Source: an uncultured Lachnospiraceae bacterium (GTDB taxonomy: Bacteria; Bacillota; Clostridia; Lachnospirales; Lachnospiraceae). Taken from it: a stretch of DNA of 64,000 nucleotides. Shown piece by piece: positions 19,030 to 29,021 of this stretch. A model generated the notes under the pieces. That model saw nothing but the letters and a program-made list of their open reading frames with translations, was not told the DNA's origin and searched no databases. Positions within the stretch are counted from its first letter, which is position 1. The number at the start of each line of letters is the position of its first letter. Location: the NCBI GenBank assembly GCA_946557105.1, contig CAMNSZ010000002.1, positions 124,001 through 188,000 on the forward strand, read 5' to 3'. The position numbers and the translations under genes were made by a program.

Positions 19030-19914
19030 TTATCTGTCGCCATGCAGCAAAGAATTCTCCAAATGAACATCCAGCTGCGGAAAAGGAATGCTAATCCCCG
19101 CCTCGTCCAAGGCATATTTACAGTTCTCCGTTATGCGCCACTTACCTTCCCAAAAATCCTCTTTATCCAAAAAACACCTTACACCCAAATCCACACTGCT
19201 CGAGGCAAGCTCATTTACAAAAACACGCATCTCCATGTCCTTTTTAACTGCAGTGTCCGTCTCCAAAACCTTCTGCAGTACCGCTTTTGCCTTCCTTATA
19301 TCGGCGTCGTAGGAAATGCCGATATGGATGTCCAGCCTGCGGTATTGCGCCGCTGTCACATTTACCAGACTGTTATTTGCCAGCGTTCCGTTGGGTAATA
19401 TAATCACGCGATTGTCCGGCGTTGTAAGTCTGGTATAAAATATCTGAATTTCCGAGACGGTTCCCTCCTGCCCGTCTGCATTTTCAATAATATAGTCACC
19501 CACCTTAAACGGCTTTAACAAAAGAATCAAAACTCCTCCCGCAAGATTTGACAGACTCCCCTGCACCGCAAGACCAATGGCGACGCCCGCCGAGCCTAAG
19601 AGCGCCACGATACTTGCCGCATCCGCTCCAAGGAAGGAGGCGATGAAAAACACTAATATCACATACAACGCCGCCTTCACAAAGGAATCCACAAACTGGA
19701 CCGCCCCCGTCTCCGCATGGGCCCGTTCCATGGACTTACGGATAATTTTCCTCACAAGCTTAATAAGCTGCGCTCCGATCAGAAAAATAAGCAGCGCCAG
19801 CAGCACGCGCACTCCCAGCTGTAATACTTTATTGGGAAGCTCCTCCAGAAAGCTGTTTTTTAGAAAATACGATTCCAATCTCCCGGAAAAACCGGATATA
19901 CAAACACTTCTCAT
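19030..19914 (-). CDS. small-conductance mechanosensitive channel
   Basis: 294 aa; MscS pattern 'LLGSAGVAIGLAVQGSLSNLAGGVLILLLKPFKVGDYI'. Confidence 0.92.
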   Translation of the reverse strand: MRSVCISGFSGRLESYFLKNSFLEELPNKVLQLGVRVLLALLIFLIGAQLIKLVRKIIRKSMERAHAETGAVQFVDSFVKAALYVILVFFIASFLGADAASIVALLGSAGVAIGLAVQGSLSNLAGGVLILLLKPFKVGDYIIENADGQEGTVSEIQIFYTRLTTPDNRVIILPNGTLANNSLVNVTAAQYRRLDIHIGISYDADIRKAKAVLQKVLETDTAVKKDMEMRVFVNELASSSVDLGVRCFLDKEDFWEGKWRITENCKYALDEAGISIPFPQLDVHLENSLLHGDR

Positions 19915-19916
19915 TT

Positions 19917-22370
19917 TTATTTGCGCCTTCCTGCCCCTTTTACAGCGCCCGCTTTTTCTGTCTTTACAGCGCCGGCAGACTGTTTATTTTTACCCGCCTT
20001 TCGCTTACCGTTTCCCTTTTGCGGGGATTTCTTCCGTGATACAGGTTTTTCGGCCGGCCTTTGCTTTTCTACAATCTCTTCAGAAGCCTTTTTTGCAGCG
20101 GATTTCGCCGCTTGCTGCGCGGCAGACTTGGCGGCAACTTTCTTAAGCTCCTCCTCCGTATAGGGAATATACTGTAAAATGCTCAAAGACAAGGGAGCCA
20201 GCTTCACGGTAATAGAATCCGGCCTGTCGTCCCACTCGACTTTCTTTGCCGCCTTAACACGGGAATTTACTACGCCGCTTCCTCCGAATTCCTTAGCGTC
20301 GGTGTTAAAAATTTCTTTGTATTTTCCGTCAAAGGGTACGCCCGTAGTGATTTCCTGAGAAATCCCCGCAAAATTTGCTACGATTACAAGCGTATCCTCC
20401 TTTTCAAGCCCCTTCCTCGCATAGCTTAAATAACAATCGTTAGCGGATATATTATTAATCCACTCAAATCCGTCCGCCGAATCATCCAATGTATATAACG
20501 CCTTCTGATTTCGGTACAAATGATTCAGTGTCCTCATCAGCGCCGCAATACCCTTGTGCTCGGGAATTTCAAGAAGCTCCCATTCAACGCATCTATTCTC
20601 GTTCCACTCGTCAAATTCACCGATATCCTGCCCCATAAACAAAAGCTTTTTGCCCGGATGGGTTATCATATAAGCATAGGTCAATCTTAAATTTGCAAAT
20701 TTATCCTCCCTCTCTCCGGGCATTTTCCCAATCATGGTTGCCTTGCCGTGCACTACCTCGTCATGAGAAAATACTAACATAAACCTTTCGCTGTAGGCAT
20801 AAATCATGCTGAAGGTCAGCTCACCATGATGATGGCTCCGAAAATAAGGATCGTATTTGATATAATCAAGATAATCATTCATAAAGCCCATATTCCACTT
20901 TATATCAAAGCCTAAGCCACCCTGATTTAAATCGCCTGTTATCATAGGAAATGCGGTGCTTTCCTCCGCAATGGAAAGCACACCGGGATTTCGCTTTTTC
21001 ATAACGGAATTCAAATGCTTGATAAGCTCAATCGCCTCCAGATTCTCGTTGCCGCCATACATATTGGCGACCCATTCCCCGTCATTCTTACCGTAATCAA
21101 GATAAAGCATACTTGCCACCGCATCCATGCGGATTGCGTCGGCATGGTACTTTTCCACCCAGAACAAAGCGTTGGCAATCAAATAGTTAGATACCTCGGG
21201 TCTGCCGTAATTATATATCAATGTACCCCAATGGGGGTGATACCCCTGTCTTGGATCAAAATGCTCATAAAGGCAGGTTCCGTCAAAATTAGAAAGCCCA
21301 TAGGTGTCTCTCGGAAAATGCGCCGGAACCCAATCCAATATAACACCTATGCCCGCCTTGTGCAGCTCATTTATAAAATACATAAAATCCTCAGGGGTGC
21401 CGTATCTTGCCGTAGGAGCATAATATCCAATGACCTGATATCCCCATGAGCCGTCAAAGGGATGCTCCATTACAGGCATAAGCTCCACATGGGTATACCC
21501 CATGTCTTTCACATAATCAATAAGCTTAGGAGCTATTTCCCGATAGTTGGCATAGGTCTCGCCTTCTCCGGCCTTCATAAAGGAACCGAGATACACCTCG
21601 TAAACGCTGACAGGGGCATTTGGGCCCTGAAATATCTCCCTGTTTTCCACAAAAGCTTTATCCTCCCAGACAAAGCTTCCGATATCTGCAATCACGGAGG
21701 CAGTATCCGGACGAAGCTGTGCCGCGTTGCCATAGGGATCTGCCTTTAAATATGTTATGCCGCTCTTAAGCTTCAGCTCAAACTTATAATTTTCGCCTGC
21801 CTTTGCGCCGGGCACAAATATCTCGAAAATTCCGGAATCCCACAGCCTCCGCATCTGATGAACCCTGCCGTCCCAGTCGTTAAAGTCACCCACGACGCTG
21901 ATTCTGAGAGCTCCCGGCGCCCACACCGCAAAATAGGTTCCCTCCTCACCGTCAAGACACATGGGATGCGCTCCCAGCTTTTCATATACCGTATAATGAA
22001 TGCCGTTTTTAAACTTGTCCGTGTCCCTTTTTGTTATTACGGATTCATGGCGGTAAGCATCCTGACAAACCCTTTCGCTTCCGTCGGCATATACAACCCG
22101 ATACCGGTATGCCGGCAGCTCCTTGCCCGTAAGCAGCACGGCAAAATATCCCGCCTCGTCCACAAGCTCCATCTCCGTCTCTTCCTTGGTTTGAGCCCTT
22201 TCCTTTGTCAATTGTACAAAAGCCTTCTCTGCTCCCGGAAAAAAAGCCTGAAGCAGCATCTGGCTGCCCGCCTTGTGCGGTCCTAACAGCTCATGTGGAT
22301 TATCACACTCCGAATACACTATTTCCTCTATTTTGGGCCAATTCATTAGCTTATATAATTTATTCGTCAT
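19917..22370 (-). CDS. glgB: 1,4-alpha-glucan branching enzyme with a long basic C-terminal tail
   Basis: 817 aa; 'PVMEHPFDGSWGYQVIGYYAPTARYGTPEDFMYFIN', 'AIRMDAVASMLYLDYGK', 'FSHDEVVHGKATM'. Confidence 0.94.
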   Translation of the reverse strand: MTNKLYKLMNWPKIEEIVYSECDNPHELLGPHKAGSQMLLQAFFPGAEKAFVQLTKERAQTKEETEMELVDEAGYFAVLLTGKELPAYRYRVVYADGSERVCQDAYRHESVITKRDTDKFKNGIHYTVYEKLGAHPMCLDGEEGTYFAVWAPGALRISVVGDFNDWDGRVHQMRRLWDSGIFEIFVPGAKAGENYKFELKLKSGITYLKADPYGNAAQLRPDTASVIADIGSFVWEDKAFVENREIFQGPNAPVSVYEVYLGSFMKAGEGETYANYREIAPKLIDYVKDMGYTHVELMPVMEHPFDGSWGYQVIGYYAPTARYGTPEDFMYFINELHKAGIGVILDWVPAHFPRDTYGLSNFDGTCLYEHFDPRQGYHPHWGTLIYNYGRPEVSNYLIANALFWVEKYHADAIRMDAVASMLYLDYGKNDGEWVANMYGGNENLEAIELIKHLNSVMKKRNPGVLSIAEESTAFPMITGDLNQGGLGFDIKWNMGFMNDYLDYIKYDPYFRSHHHGELTFSMIYAYSERFMLVFSHDEVVHGKATMIGKMPGEREDKFANLRLTYAYMITHPGKKLLFMGQDIGEFDEWNENRCVEWELLEIPEHKGIAALMRTLNHLYRNQKALYTLDDSADGFEWINNISANDCYLSYARKGLEKEDTLVIVANFAGISQEITTGVPFDGKYKEIFNTDAKEFGGSGVVNSRVKAAKKVEWDDRPDSITVKLAPLSLSILQYIPYTEEELKKVAAKSAAQQAAKSAAKKASEEIVEKQRPAEKPVSRKKSPQKGNGKRKAGKNKQSAGAVKTEKAGAVKGAGRRK

Positions 22371-22504
22371 AATAGCGCTCCCTTTTTAATATGTCTCCGC
22401 ATAATATACTTTCCATGTACGGCAAATCCTGAGGCCGTACCGGTATGTCCTTTGCATAGCCGTGGCGGCATAACAATAATGCAGCTTCCGCAAATGTCCT
22501 ATCG

Positions 22505-23749
22505 TCACTTATTTCCTAAATCATGTAAAAACAGACCGCTTCTTAACTTCGGCTCAAACCATGTAGACTTGGGCGGCATAAGCCTCGAAGCGTCAGCTAC
22601 GTCAAAAAGCTCCTTGATGGAAGTAGGATACATGGAAAAAGCTATCTTCATATCGCAGTCCGCCCTGCGTTCTAATTCCTTTAGTCCTCTGATACCTCCC
22701 ACAAAATCAATTCTTTTATCTGTCTTTGGGTCGGCAATCCCCAGTACCGGCGCAAGAAGATGGTCCTGCAATATAGAGACATCCAGCCCCTTCACGGCAT
22801 CCACACTGCAAATCTCATTCCTCGCCTTTAAATGATACCACTTGCCCTCCAGATACATACCGAAATTCCCTTTTTCCATAGGTGAATAGGGTGTCGCTCC
22901 CACCTCCTCTACCTCAAAGCACTCTCCTACTCTATCCAAAAATGAAGCTCTGTCCAAGCCGTTTAAATCCCTCACCACGCGGTTGTAATCCAAAATATGC
23001 AGTTCTTCGTCAGGAAACAATACGGACAAAAAATAATTATATTCTTCCTCTCCGTTATTATTGGGATTCTCCTTCCTTCGCTTTAAACCAACCTTTACCG
23101 CCGAAGCGCAGCGATGATGTCCGTCCGCAATATAAACTGCCGGAATTTTCCGAAAGCTTTCTCTGATTATATGTATTTTAAACTCCTCATCAATAACCCA
23201 GACTCTGTGGATAATTCCGTCCTCTGAAGTAAAGTTGTAAACAGGAGGTTCCTCCTTCACTTTACGGGTAAGCTCCCGCAAGGTATCTTCGGCACGATAC
23301 GCCAGAAAAATAGGACCTGTCTGCATGTTACAGACGTCCACATGACGAATTCTGTCCTGCTCCTTATCTGCTCTGGTATTTTCATGCTTCTTTATAATGT
23401 TGTTGCTGTAATCATCAATGGAAGCACATGCCACAATCCCCGTTTGGCTTCTGCCCTCCATAATCTGCTCATAGAGATAATAGCAAGGCTTTTCCTCCCT
23501 TAAAAACCTTCCCTCCGCAATTTGCTTCCAAAGCATATCGTGGGCTTTCTCGTAAACCTCCGGCGCATAAATGTCTACCTTTACATCAAATTGTGTTTCC
23601 GCTCTGTCAATCGCCAGAAAAGAATAGGGATTCTTTCGCACAACCTCGCAAGCCTCCTCCCTGCTATATACATCATAGGGAAGCGCCGCTATCCGTTCCT
23701 CCCACCCCTTTTTGGGGCGGTATGCGCAAAAAGGCTTAATATCTGCCAT
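22505..23749 (-). CDS. DUF1015 family protein
   Basis: 'MADIKPFCAYRPKKGWEERIAALPYDVYSREEACEVVRKNPYSFLAIDRAE'; likely start at the MADIKPF methionine. Confidence 0.85.
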   Translation of the reverse strand: MADIKPFCAYRPKKGWEERIAALPYDVYSREEACEVVRKNPYSFLAIDRAETQFDVKVDIYAPEVYEKAHDMLWKQIAEGRFLREEKPCYYLYEQIMEGRSQTGIVACASIDDYSNNIIKKHENTRADKEQDRIRHVDVCNMQTGPIFLAYRAEDTLRELTRKVKEEPPVYNFTSEDGIIHRVWVIDEEFKIHIIRESFRKIPAVYIADGHHRCASAVKVGLKRRKENPNNNGEEEYNYFLSVLFPDEELHILDYNRVVRDLNGLDRASFLDRVGECFEVEEVGATPYSPMEKGNFGMYLEGKWYHLKARNEICSVDAVKGLDVSILQDHLLAPVLGIADPKTDKRIDFVGGIRGLKELERRADCDMKIAFSMYPTSIKELFDVADASRLMPPKSTWFEPKLRSGLFLHDLGNK

Positions 23750-23783
23750 ACTGCTATTCTCCTTCCAAATATTGTGTTTTTTC

Positions 23784-24178
23784 AAATGTCCGCCCTGCGG
23801 ACGCTTGATTTTCTCTTATCATGCTCTAAAATCAAATTACTCCGCAATTTCCGCGCTGCGCGCTCTCTGATTTTTTCGCTAACCTTGTCAGAGGAAAATC
23901 AAATGTCCGCCCTGCGGACGCTTGATTTTCTCTTATCATGCTCTAAAATCAAATTGCTTCGCAATTTCCGCGCTGCGCGCTCTCTGATTTTTTCGCTAAC
24001 CTTGTCAGAAGAAAATCAAATGTCCGCCCTGCGGACGCTTGATTTTCTTTCATTATGCTCTAAAATCAAATTGCTTCGCAATTTCCGCGCTGCGCGCTCT
24101 CTGATTTTTTCGCTAACCTTGTCAGAAGAAAATCAAATGTCCGCCCTGCGGACGCTTGATTTTCTTCTGACAAGGTTA
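23784..24178. repeat. 117-bp tandem repeat array (about 3.4 copies) of nested hairpins
   Basis: AAATGTCCGCCCTGCGGACGCTTGATTTTC starts at 23784, 23901, 24018 and 24135 (exact 117-bp period). Internal palindromes GTCCGCCCTGCGGAC and AAATTGCTTCGCAATTT, plus a GC-rich stretch GCGCTGCGCGC. Confidence 0.92.
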
Positions 24179-24269
24179 TTTTATCAAATATGGCTAGGCA
24201 TAACAAGCTTTTGGTGTTAAAATATACGAAAAAAGGTTATAATGAATGATAACAGAAACGAGGTTTACT

Positions 24270-24548
24270 ATGACTGACGAACAACGGAAAATATTGGAAC
24301 GGATTAACGCATATGCGGAGGAGGCTTTGGGGGATATTGACCCGCAGAAGGTTCCGGTCTCTACTCAGCTTGACAAGCTGCGGCCTATTATGGAGACAAT
24401 CGCTGCGGAAAAGGGTATAAGTTTAGAGGAATTATTTATTTTGTATATGGATTTGCAAAGCGAGGCAGCATGCGCAACAGAAGCAAAGCTCCGGGATGAG
24501 CTCAGGGATTTAAATATGGGGGAAGACATGCCCATTCTTTTCAGATAA
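24270..24548 (+). CDS. hypothetical protein
   Basis: Likely start MTDEQRKILERINAYAEEALG...; about 92 aa, coding-like composition. Confidence 0.6.
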   Translation: MTDEQRKILERINAYAEEALGDIDPQKVPVSTQLDKLRPIMETIAAEKGISLEELFILYMDLQSEAACATEAKLRDELRDLNMGEDMPILFR

Positions 24549-24631
24549 AAATCCAACCTACAATGTCGGAAACAGCGGGATGTTTGCTGCTCATAAACGC
24601 GTTCTCCTCCTCTTGCTATTTGCCGCTCCAA

Positions 24632-24668
24632 AAAAAGGTACTGCCGACCATCGACAGCACCTTTTTTA
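24632..24668 (-). terminator. intrinsic terminator after serA (possibly bidirectional)
   Basis: AAAAAAGGTGCTGTCGATGGTCGGCAGTACCTTTTTT on the minus strand. Confidence 0.7.
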
Positions 24669-24703
24669 TTGTTTGACGAACGCACTTTTCAAGCGGTGCA
24701 AGG

Positions 24704-25867
24704 CTACTTTACAATCCTCACGCGGAATACGCCGTCAATTTTCTGTAAAGTCTCCACGATATCCTGCGTAGGCGCTGCCTCCACGTCTAACAAAGTGTAA
24801 GCAACCTCACCCTTGGACTTGTTCATCATATCGCTGATATTGATTCCCTTTTCTCCGAAAACCGCCGTGAATTTGGTGATCATATTTGCAATATTCTTGT
24901 GGAAGATTGCTACCCTGCCCGCCTTATTGCATACGCCCATATCACATGCAGGATAATTTACACTGTTTCTGATATTGCCGTTCTCCAAATAATCCATCAT
25001 TTCCTCGACTGCCATAATCGCACAATTGTCCTCGGATTCCTCAGTGCTTGCTCCCAGATGAGGAAGAACGATGCAGCCGGGCTGCCCTGCTGTAGTTGTG
25101 TTGGGAAAATCGGACACATAGCAACGTACCTTACCGCTTCTTATCGCCTCCAAAACATCTTCTTCGTTTGCCAGCAAATCTCGTGCAAAATTAAGAATTA
25201 CCACTCCGTCCTTCATCTTAGCTATGGCTTCTTTATTGATTTTTCCTCTTGTACTGTCCAAAAGAGGCACATGAATGGTGATATAATCACATTCCGCATA
25301 TATATCCTCTACGTTGAACACATGCTTTACAGAACGGCTCAAATTCCAAGCGGCGTTCACGGATAAATAAGGGTCATATCCGTAAACATCCATCCCCAGA
25401 CTGATTGCAGCATTCGCAACCTTAACGCCGATTGCTCCCAGACCGATAACACCCAGCTTCTTTCCCTGAATCTCGGTTCCTGCAAAATTTTTCTTTTCCT
25501 TCTCTACCGTCTTGGCAATATTTTCGTCATCCTTTGCAGTTTTTACCCACTCGATACCGCCCACTACGTCGCGCGCCGCAAGAAGCATGCCCGCAATCAC
25601 CAGCTCCTTGACGCCGTTAGCATTGGCTCCGGGAGTATTGAATACCACAATACCCTTCTCTGCGCATTTATCCAGCGGAATATTATTGACGCCCGCGCCT
25701 GCCCTTGCCACTGCAAGAAGGCTGTCGGGAAGCTCCATTTCATGCATGGAAGCGCTTCTCACCAAAATTCCCTGCGCCTCGTTGACATTTTCCGTCATCT
25801 GATAGGCGTCTGTTAAATTCTGAAGTCCTACTTTGGAAATAGGATTCAGGCAATGTAATTGAAACAT
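24704..25867 (-). CDS. serA: D-3-phosphoglycerate dehydrogenase
   Basis: 387 aa; 'GKKLGVIGLGAIGVKVANAAISLGMDVYGYDP' plus C-terminal ACT-like region. Confidence 0.92.
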   Translation of the reverse strand: MFQLHCLNPISKVGLQNLTDAYQMTENVNEAQGILVRSASMHEMELPDSLLAVARAGAGVNNIPLDKCAEKGIVVFNTPGANANGVKELVIAGMLLAARDVVGGIEWVKTAKDDENIAKTVEKEKKNFAGTEIQGKKLGVIGLGAIGVKVANAAISLGMDVYGYDPYLSVNAAWNLSRSVKHVFNVEDIYAECDYITIHVPLLDSTRGKINKEAIAKMKDGVVILNFARDLLANEEDVLEAIRSGKVRCYVSDFPNTTTAGQPGCIVLPHLGASTEESEDNCAIMAVEEMMDYLENGNIRNSVNYPACDMGVCNKAGRVAIFHKNIANMITKFTAVFGEKGINISDMMNKSKGEVAYTLLDVEAAPTQDIVETLQKIDGVFRVRIVK

Positions 25868-25970
25868 ACTGATAATCTCCTTATTTTATAATTTGTAACA
25901 GGTGACCGCAGAGTCTTATATTCCTGCAATCACCAGACAGTACACCATTATGGCGCTTAAAGCACCCGGT

Positions 25971-27056
25971 CTACTTGCAATTCTCAGCTTCAAATTTCCT
26001 CATAAACTCAACAAGCTTCTCAACGCCCTCAATAGGCATAGCATTGTAAATGCTTGCACGCATACCGCCAACGCTCCTGTGACCTTTTAGATTCTCGAAC
26101 CCTGCTTCCTTTGCCTCCTTGACAAATTTAGCGTCCAAATCGGCATCACCCGTCACAAAGGGCACGTTCATCAAGGAGCGATCCTCCTTGCGGACAGTTC
26201 CCTTAAAGAGACTGCTCTGATCCAAGAAATCATAGAGTACCTTTGCCTTTTTCTCATTATATTCCTTCATTGCAGAAAGACCGCCCTGCTTCTTTAACCA
26301 CTTGAACACCTTGCCACAGATATAAATACCGTATGCAGGAGGTGTATTGTACAGGGATTCATTGTCCGCATGAATCTTGTAACGGAGCATGGTAGGCGTT
26401 CCGGGGAGAACATCCTCCGTAATTAAATCCTCACGGATAATCACGATAACGACGCCTGCAGGTCCGATATTCTTCTGCACACCGCCGTAAATCACACCGT
26501 ATTTAGTTACATCCACCGGTTCGGATAAAAAGCAGCTGGAAACATCCGCAACCAAAGTCTTTCCCTTAGTGTTTGGAAGCGTCTTGAACTTGGTGCCATA
26601 GATAGTATTGTTTTCACATATATAAACATAATCCGCGTCCTCGCTGACAGGCAGGTCGGAACAATCGGGTATATAAGAAAATGTCTCATCCTCTGAAGAC
26701 GCAATTTTATTTGCCTTTCCGTAAAGGCATGCCTCCTGATATGCTTTCTTAGCCCACTGACCGGTAACAATATAATCTGCCACCTTATTTTTCATCAGAT
26801 TCATGGGAATCATAGCAAACTGCTGGCTTGCGCCGCCCTGCAAAAACAGAACCTTATAATTATCGGGAATATTCATCAGCTCTCTTAAATCGGCTTCCGC
26901 TTCCTTGATAATCGTATCGTATGCCTTTGAACGATGGCTCATCTCCATAACAGACATACCCGTTTTCTTGTAATCAAGCATTTCCTCTGCTGCTTCCTTT
27001 AATACCTCCTCAGGCAGCACTGCCGGACCTGCCGAGAAATTATAAACTCTTGCCAT
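25971..27056 (-). CDS. serC: phosphoserine aminotransferase
   Basis: 361 aa; 'MARVYNFSAGPAVLPEEVLKEAAEEMLDYKKTGMSVMEMSHRSKAY'. Confidence 0.95.
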   Translation of the reverse strand: MARVYNFSAGPAVLPEEVLKEAAEEMLDYKKTGMSVMEMSHRSKAYDTIIKEAEADLRELMNIPDNYKVLFLQGGASQQFAMIPMNLMKNKVADYIVTGQWAKKAYQEACLYGKANKIASSEDETFSYIPDCSDLPVSEDADYVYICENNTIYGTKFKTLPNTKGKTLVADVSSCFLSEPVDVTKYGVIYGGVQKNIGPAGVVIVIIREDLITEDVLPGTPTMLRYKIHADNESLYNTPPAYGIYICGKVFKWLKKQGGLSAMKEYNEKKAKVLYDFLDQSSLFKGTVRKEDRSLMNVPFVTGDADLDAKFVKEAKEAGFENLKGHRSVGGMRASIYNAMPIEGVEKLVEFMRKFEAENCK

Positions 27057-27323
27057 TTAAACATCCTCCTCAAAGTTTTAAAAATTTGTATATTATATTC
27101 TTAGTAATAAAAGCCATAGGTATAGAATAAGCTTTCATTTTTTGTTCGTCAACCGGATTGTTAAATTTTTTTCGATTTTTTATCGATTTTTATGGAAGCA
27201 AATCCTTTCCCCGCATGTGTTTATAAAATCAATACCCCTTAGAACGCTCCGCAAGCCTTTTTTTAGGTCGTTTTTACCTATAAGAATGAACTGTAACCCT
27301 CAAAATGAATTTTACGGCTACAT

Positions 27324-27553
27324 TTATTCGATGAAGCAATTACAGAAATCCTCCATATTATATAGTCCGTTTGTCTGCCTTACCGCCCACGGCGATACTT
27401 CAATTGCACCCTCAGCGACAATTTCTCCTGATGATACCTGATGTTGAAACGTAACCGTTTGCGTCTAAAAGAGCCTCTTGTATCATAAGCGCCGTTGAGC
27501 TTGGCGCAACACTAAAATTTCCCGGTACATCCAACTATCGCAATCCGTGCCAT
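27324..27553 (-). pseudogene. internally deleted dapB-like remnant (4-hydroxy-tetrahydrodipicolinate reductase)
   Basis: Minus-strand pieces in different frames: MARIAIVGCTGKF*; FSVAPSSTALMIQEALLDANGYVSTSG (cf. DapB 'DAPSGTALxxxEAI'); QVSSGEIVAEGAIEVSPWAVRQTNGLYNMEDFCNCFIE* (DapB-like C-terminus 'GLYxMxDxL'). Confidence 0.55.
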
Positions 27554-27614
27554 TTATTTAGTTTCCTTAGCTGTAACCGTATTGGCGCCAATTGACAAAT
27601 ACCTTGCTGATTTT

Positions 27615-29021
27615 TTAATAAAACATTATCACCGGTGTTCCTATCTCTACCATATCGTATAGCTCCGCCATTTTTTCACCGGGAGTATTGATGCAACCGT
27701 GCGAACCGTTTCTTTTATATATTTCTCCGCCGAATTCCTTTCGCCACCCTGCGTCATGAATCCCGATATTCCCCTTGACGGGCACCCAATATTTCACAAA
27801 AGAGGCATAACCCGGACCACGCAGTGTACGATTTCTTTGTTTATTGTAGACGAAATTTACTCCCTCCGGCGTTCCCATTCTCCTGCCCGTATTACCGGTC
27901 ACGATTTCGGTCTCCAAGACCAGCTCCCCCTCCTGATAATAATACATTTTCTGTTCGGTCATGTCTACTTCTATATAGGTATCTCCGATATCGTCTTTTC
28001 CCCTTACCATGCCTTCCTGTTCATAGGAGGGAATATGAAGCTTTTGCTCCCCTGTAAAGCTCTCCGGCAGACCAAGCGCCTCCTGCAAATAAGCAAGCTC
28101 CTTTTTTCTGTCCAGCTTCGTTCCATAGGTGCCGCCCTTTATGAGGATAATATCGCCTCTGGTGCTTTCAAAGCTTCTCTCCCTGCCATAAGTATCATAT
28201 TCATCGGAGAGAGTATTAACAAATGCCTGAACCTGCTTTTTATCTATAATAAGCTCTCCGGCTTCATCCAAAGCGGGCATACCGTCCTGAGCAGCTATAA
28301 AACCGCTTAACGTCCTTGCGTCCAGAGGTATTTTTTCGTCGCCCATATCATATACAAGCTTACACTGCTGAAAAAGCTCTATTTTCTTCCATAATTGTAC
28401 AATCTGTTCATGCGCCTCCGTCAAAGGCTTATCATAATAGCAGTCCTCCTCTGACAGACGCACCCCCTCTTCCCCCGCCGCAAGTTTTTGCTTTAATACG
28501 GAAAATGCTTTTTCCGTATCCAATCTGTTTTGCAGCCCGTTATATAGTATGTAGCCGGCCTCGGATAATCGAATCTCAAGAACGCTCTCCTTTCGATTTT
28601 CCTCCTGCACAAAAGGCAGGCCGTTCCACACTCTTTCCAGCTTTTCCTCGCTATAAGTAACCTCCGGCTCCAAAGCATGCCCTTGACGAGAAGTAAGATA
28701 ATCAATCCACAGATAGGGCTCCTGCTTCTCCATAAAACGTAAAAGCGGCCTTTTGAAATCGGCTGTATAATCAAGCTCCTCCATATTTATAGTATAGACC
28801 TTGCCTTCTTTATCCGTGACCGTGATAATCGGAGCCTTTATATTACATAAAAGCTCCGAATTTACCTCTTCTATTGATTTGCCGGTACAATATACACCGT
28901 TTATCCAAGTGTTGGGGCAGAATTCTTCTCGGTAATACAAAGCCAGAAGCAAATATCCGCCGCAAAAAAGCAACACATTTAAAAAAATTAACACGATAAT
29001 CGGCTTTTTCATTCGTTTCAT
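27615..29021 (-). CDS. L,D-transpeptidase (YkuD domain) with N-terminal TM
   Basis: 468 aa; 'YWVPVKGNIGIHDAGWRKEFGGEIYKRNGSHGCINTPGEKMAELYDMV'. Confidence 0.9.
   Translation of the reverse strand: MKRMKKPIIVLIFLNVLLFCGGYLLLALYYREEFCPNTWINGVYCTGKSIEEVNSELLCNIKAPIITVTDKEGKVYTINMEELDYTADFKRPLLRFMEKQEPYLWIDYLTSRQGHALEPEVTYSEEKLERVWNGLPFVQEENRKESVLEIRLSEAGYILYNGLQNRLDTEKAFSVLKQKLAAGEEGVRLSEEDCYYDKPLTEAHEQIVQLWKKIELFQQCKLVYDMGDEKIPLDARTLSGFIAAQDGMPALDEAGELIIDKKQVQAFVNTLSDEYDTYGRERSFESTRGDIILIKGGTYGTKLDRKKELAYLQEALGLPESFTGEQKLHIPSYEQEGMVRGKDDIGDTYIEVDMTEQKMYYYQEGELVLETEIVTGNTGRRMGTPEGVNFVYNKQRNRTLRGPGYASFVKYWVPVKGNIGIHDAGWRKEFGGEIYKRNGSHGCINTPGEKMAELYDMVEIGTPVIMFY

Noticed and set aside
23784-24178. 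CRISPR array
   Set aside because: Repeats are contiguous 117-bp units without unique spacers and no cas genes are present.
23522-24220. 232-aa ORF with perfect internal protein repeats (QMSALRTLDFLLSCSKIKLLRNFRAARSLIFSLTLSEEN)
   Set aside because: The repeat period of 117 bp is a multiple of three, so the frame stays open by chance; the 5' half is antisense to the DUF1015 gene and the repeat is explained by DNA hairpins.
27142-27441. 99-aa plus-strand ORF between serC and the L,D-transpeptidase gene
   Set aside because: Its 3' half is antisense to the dapB-like remnant and shows no family features.
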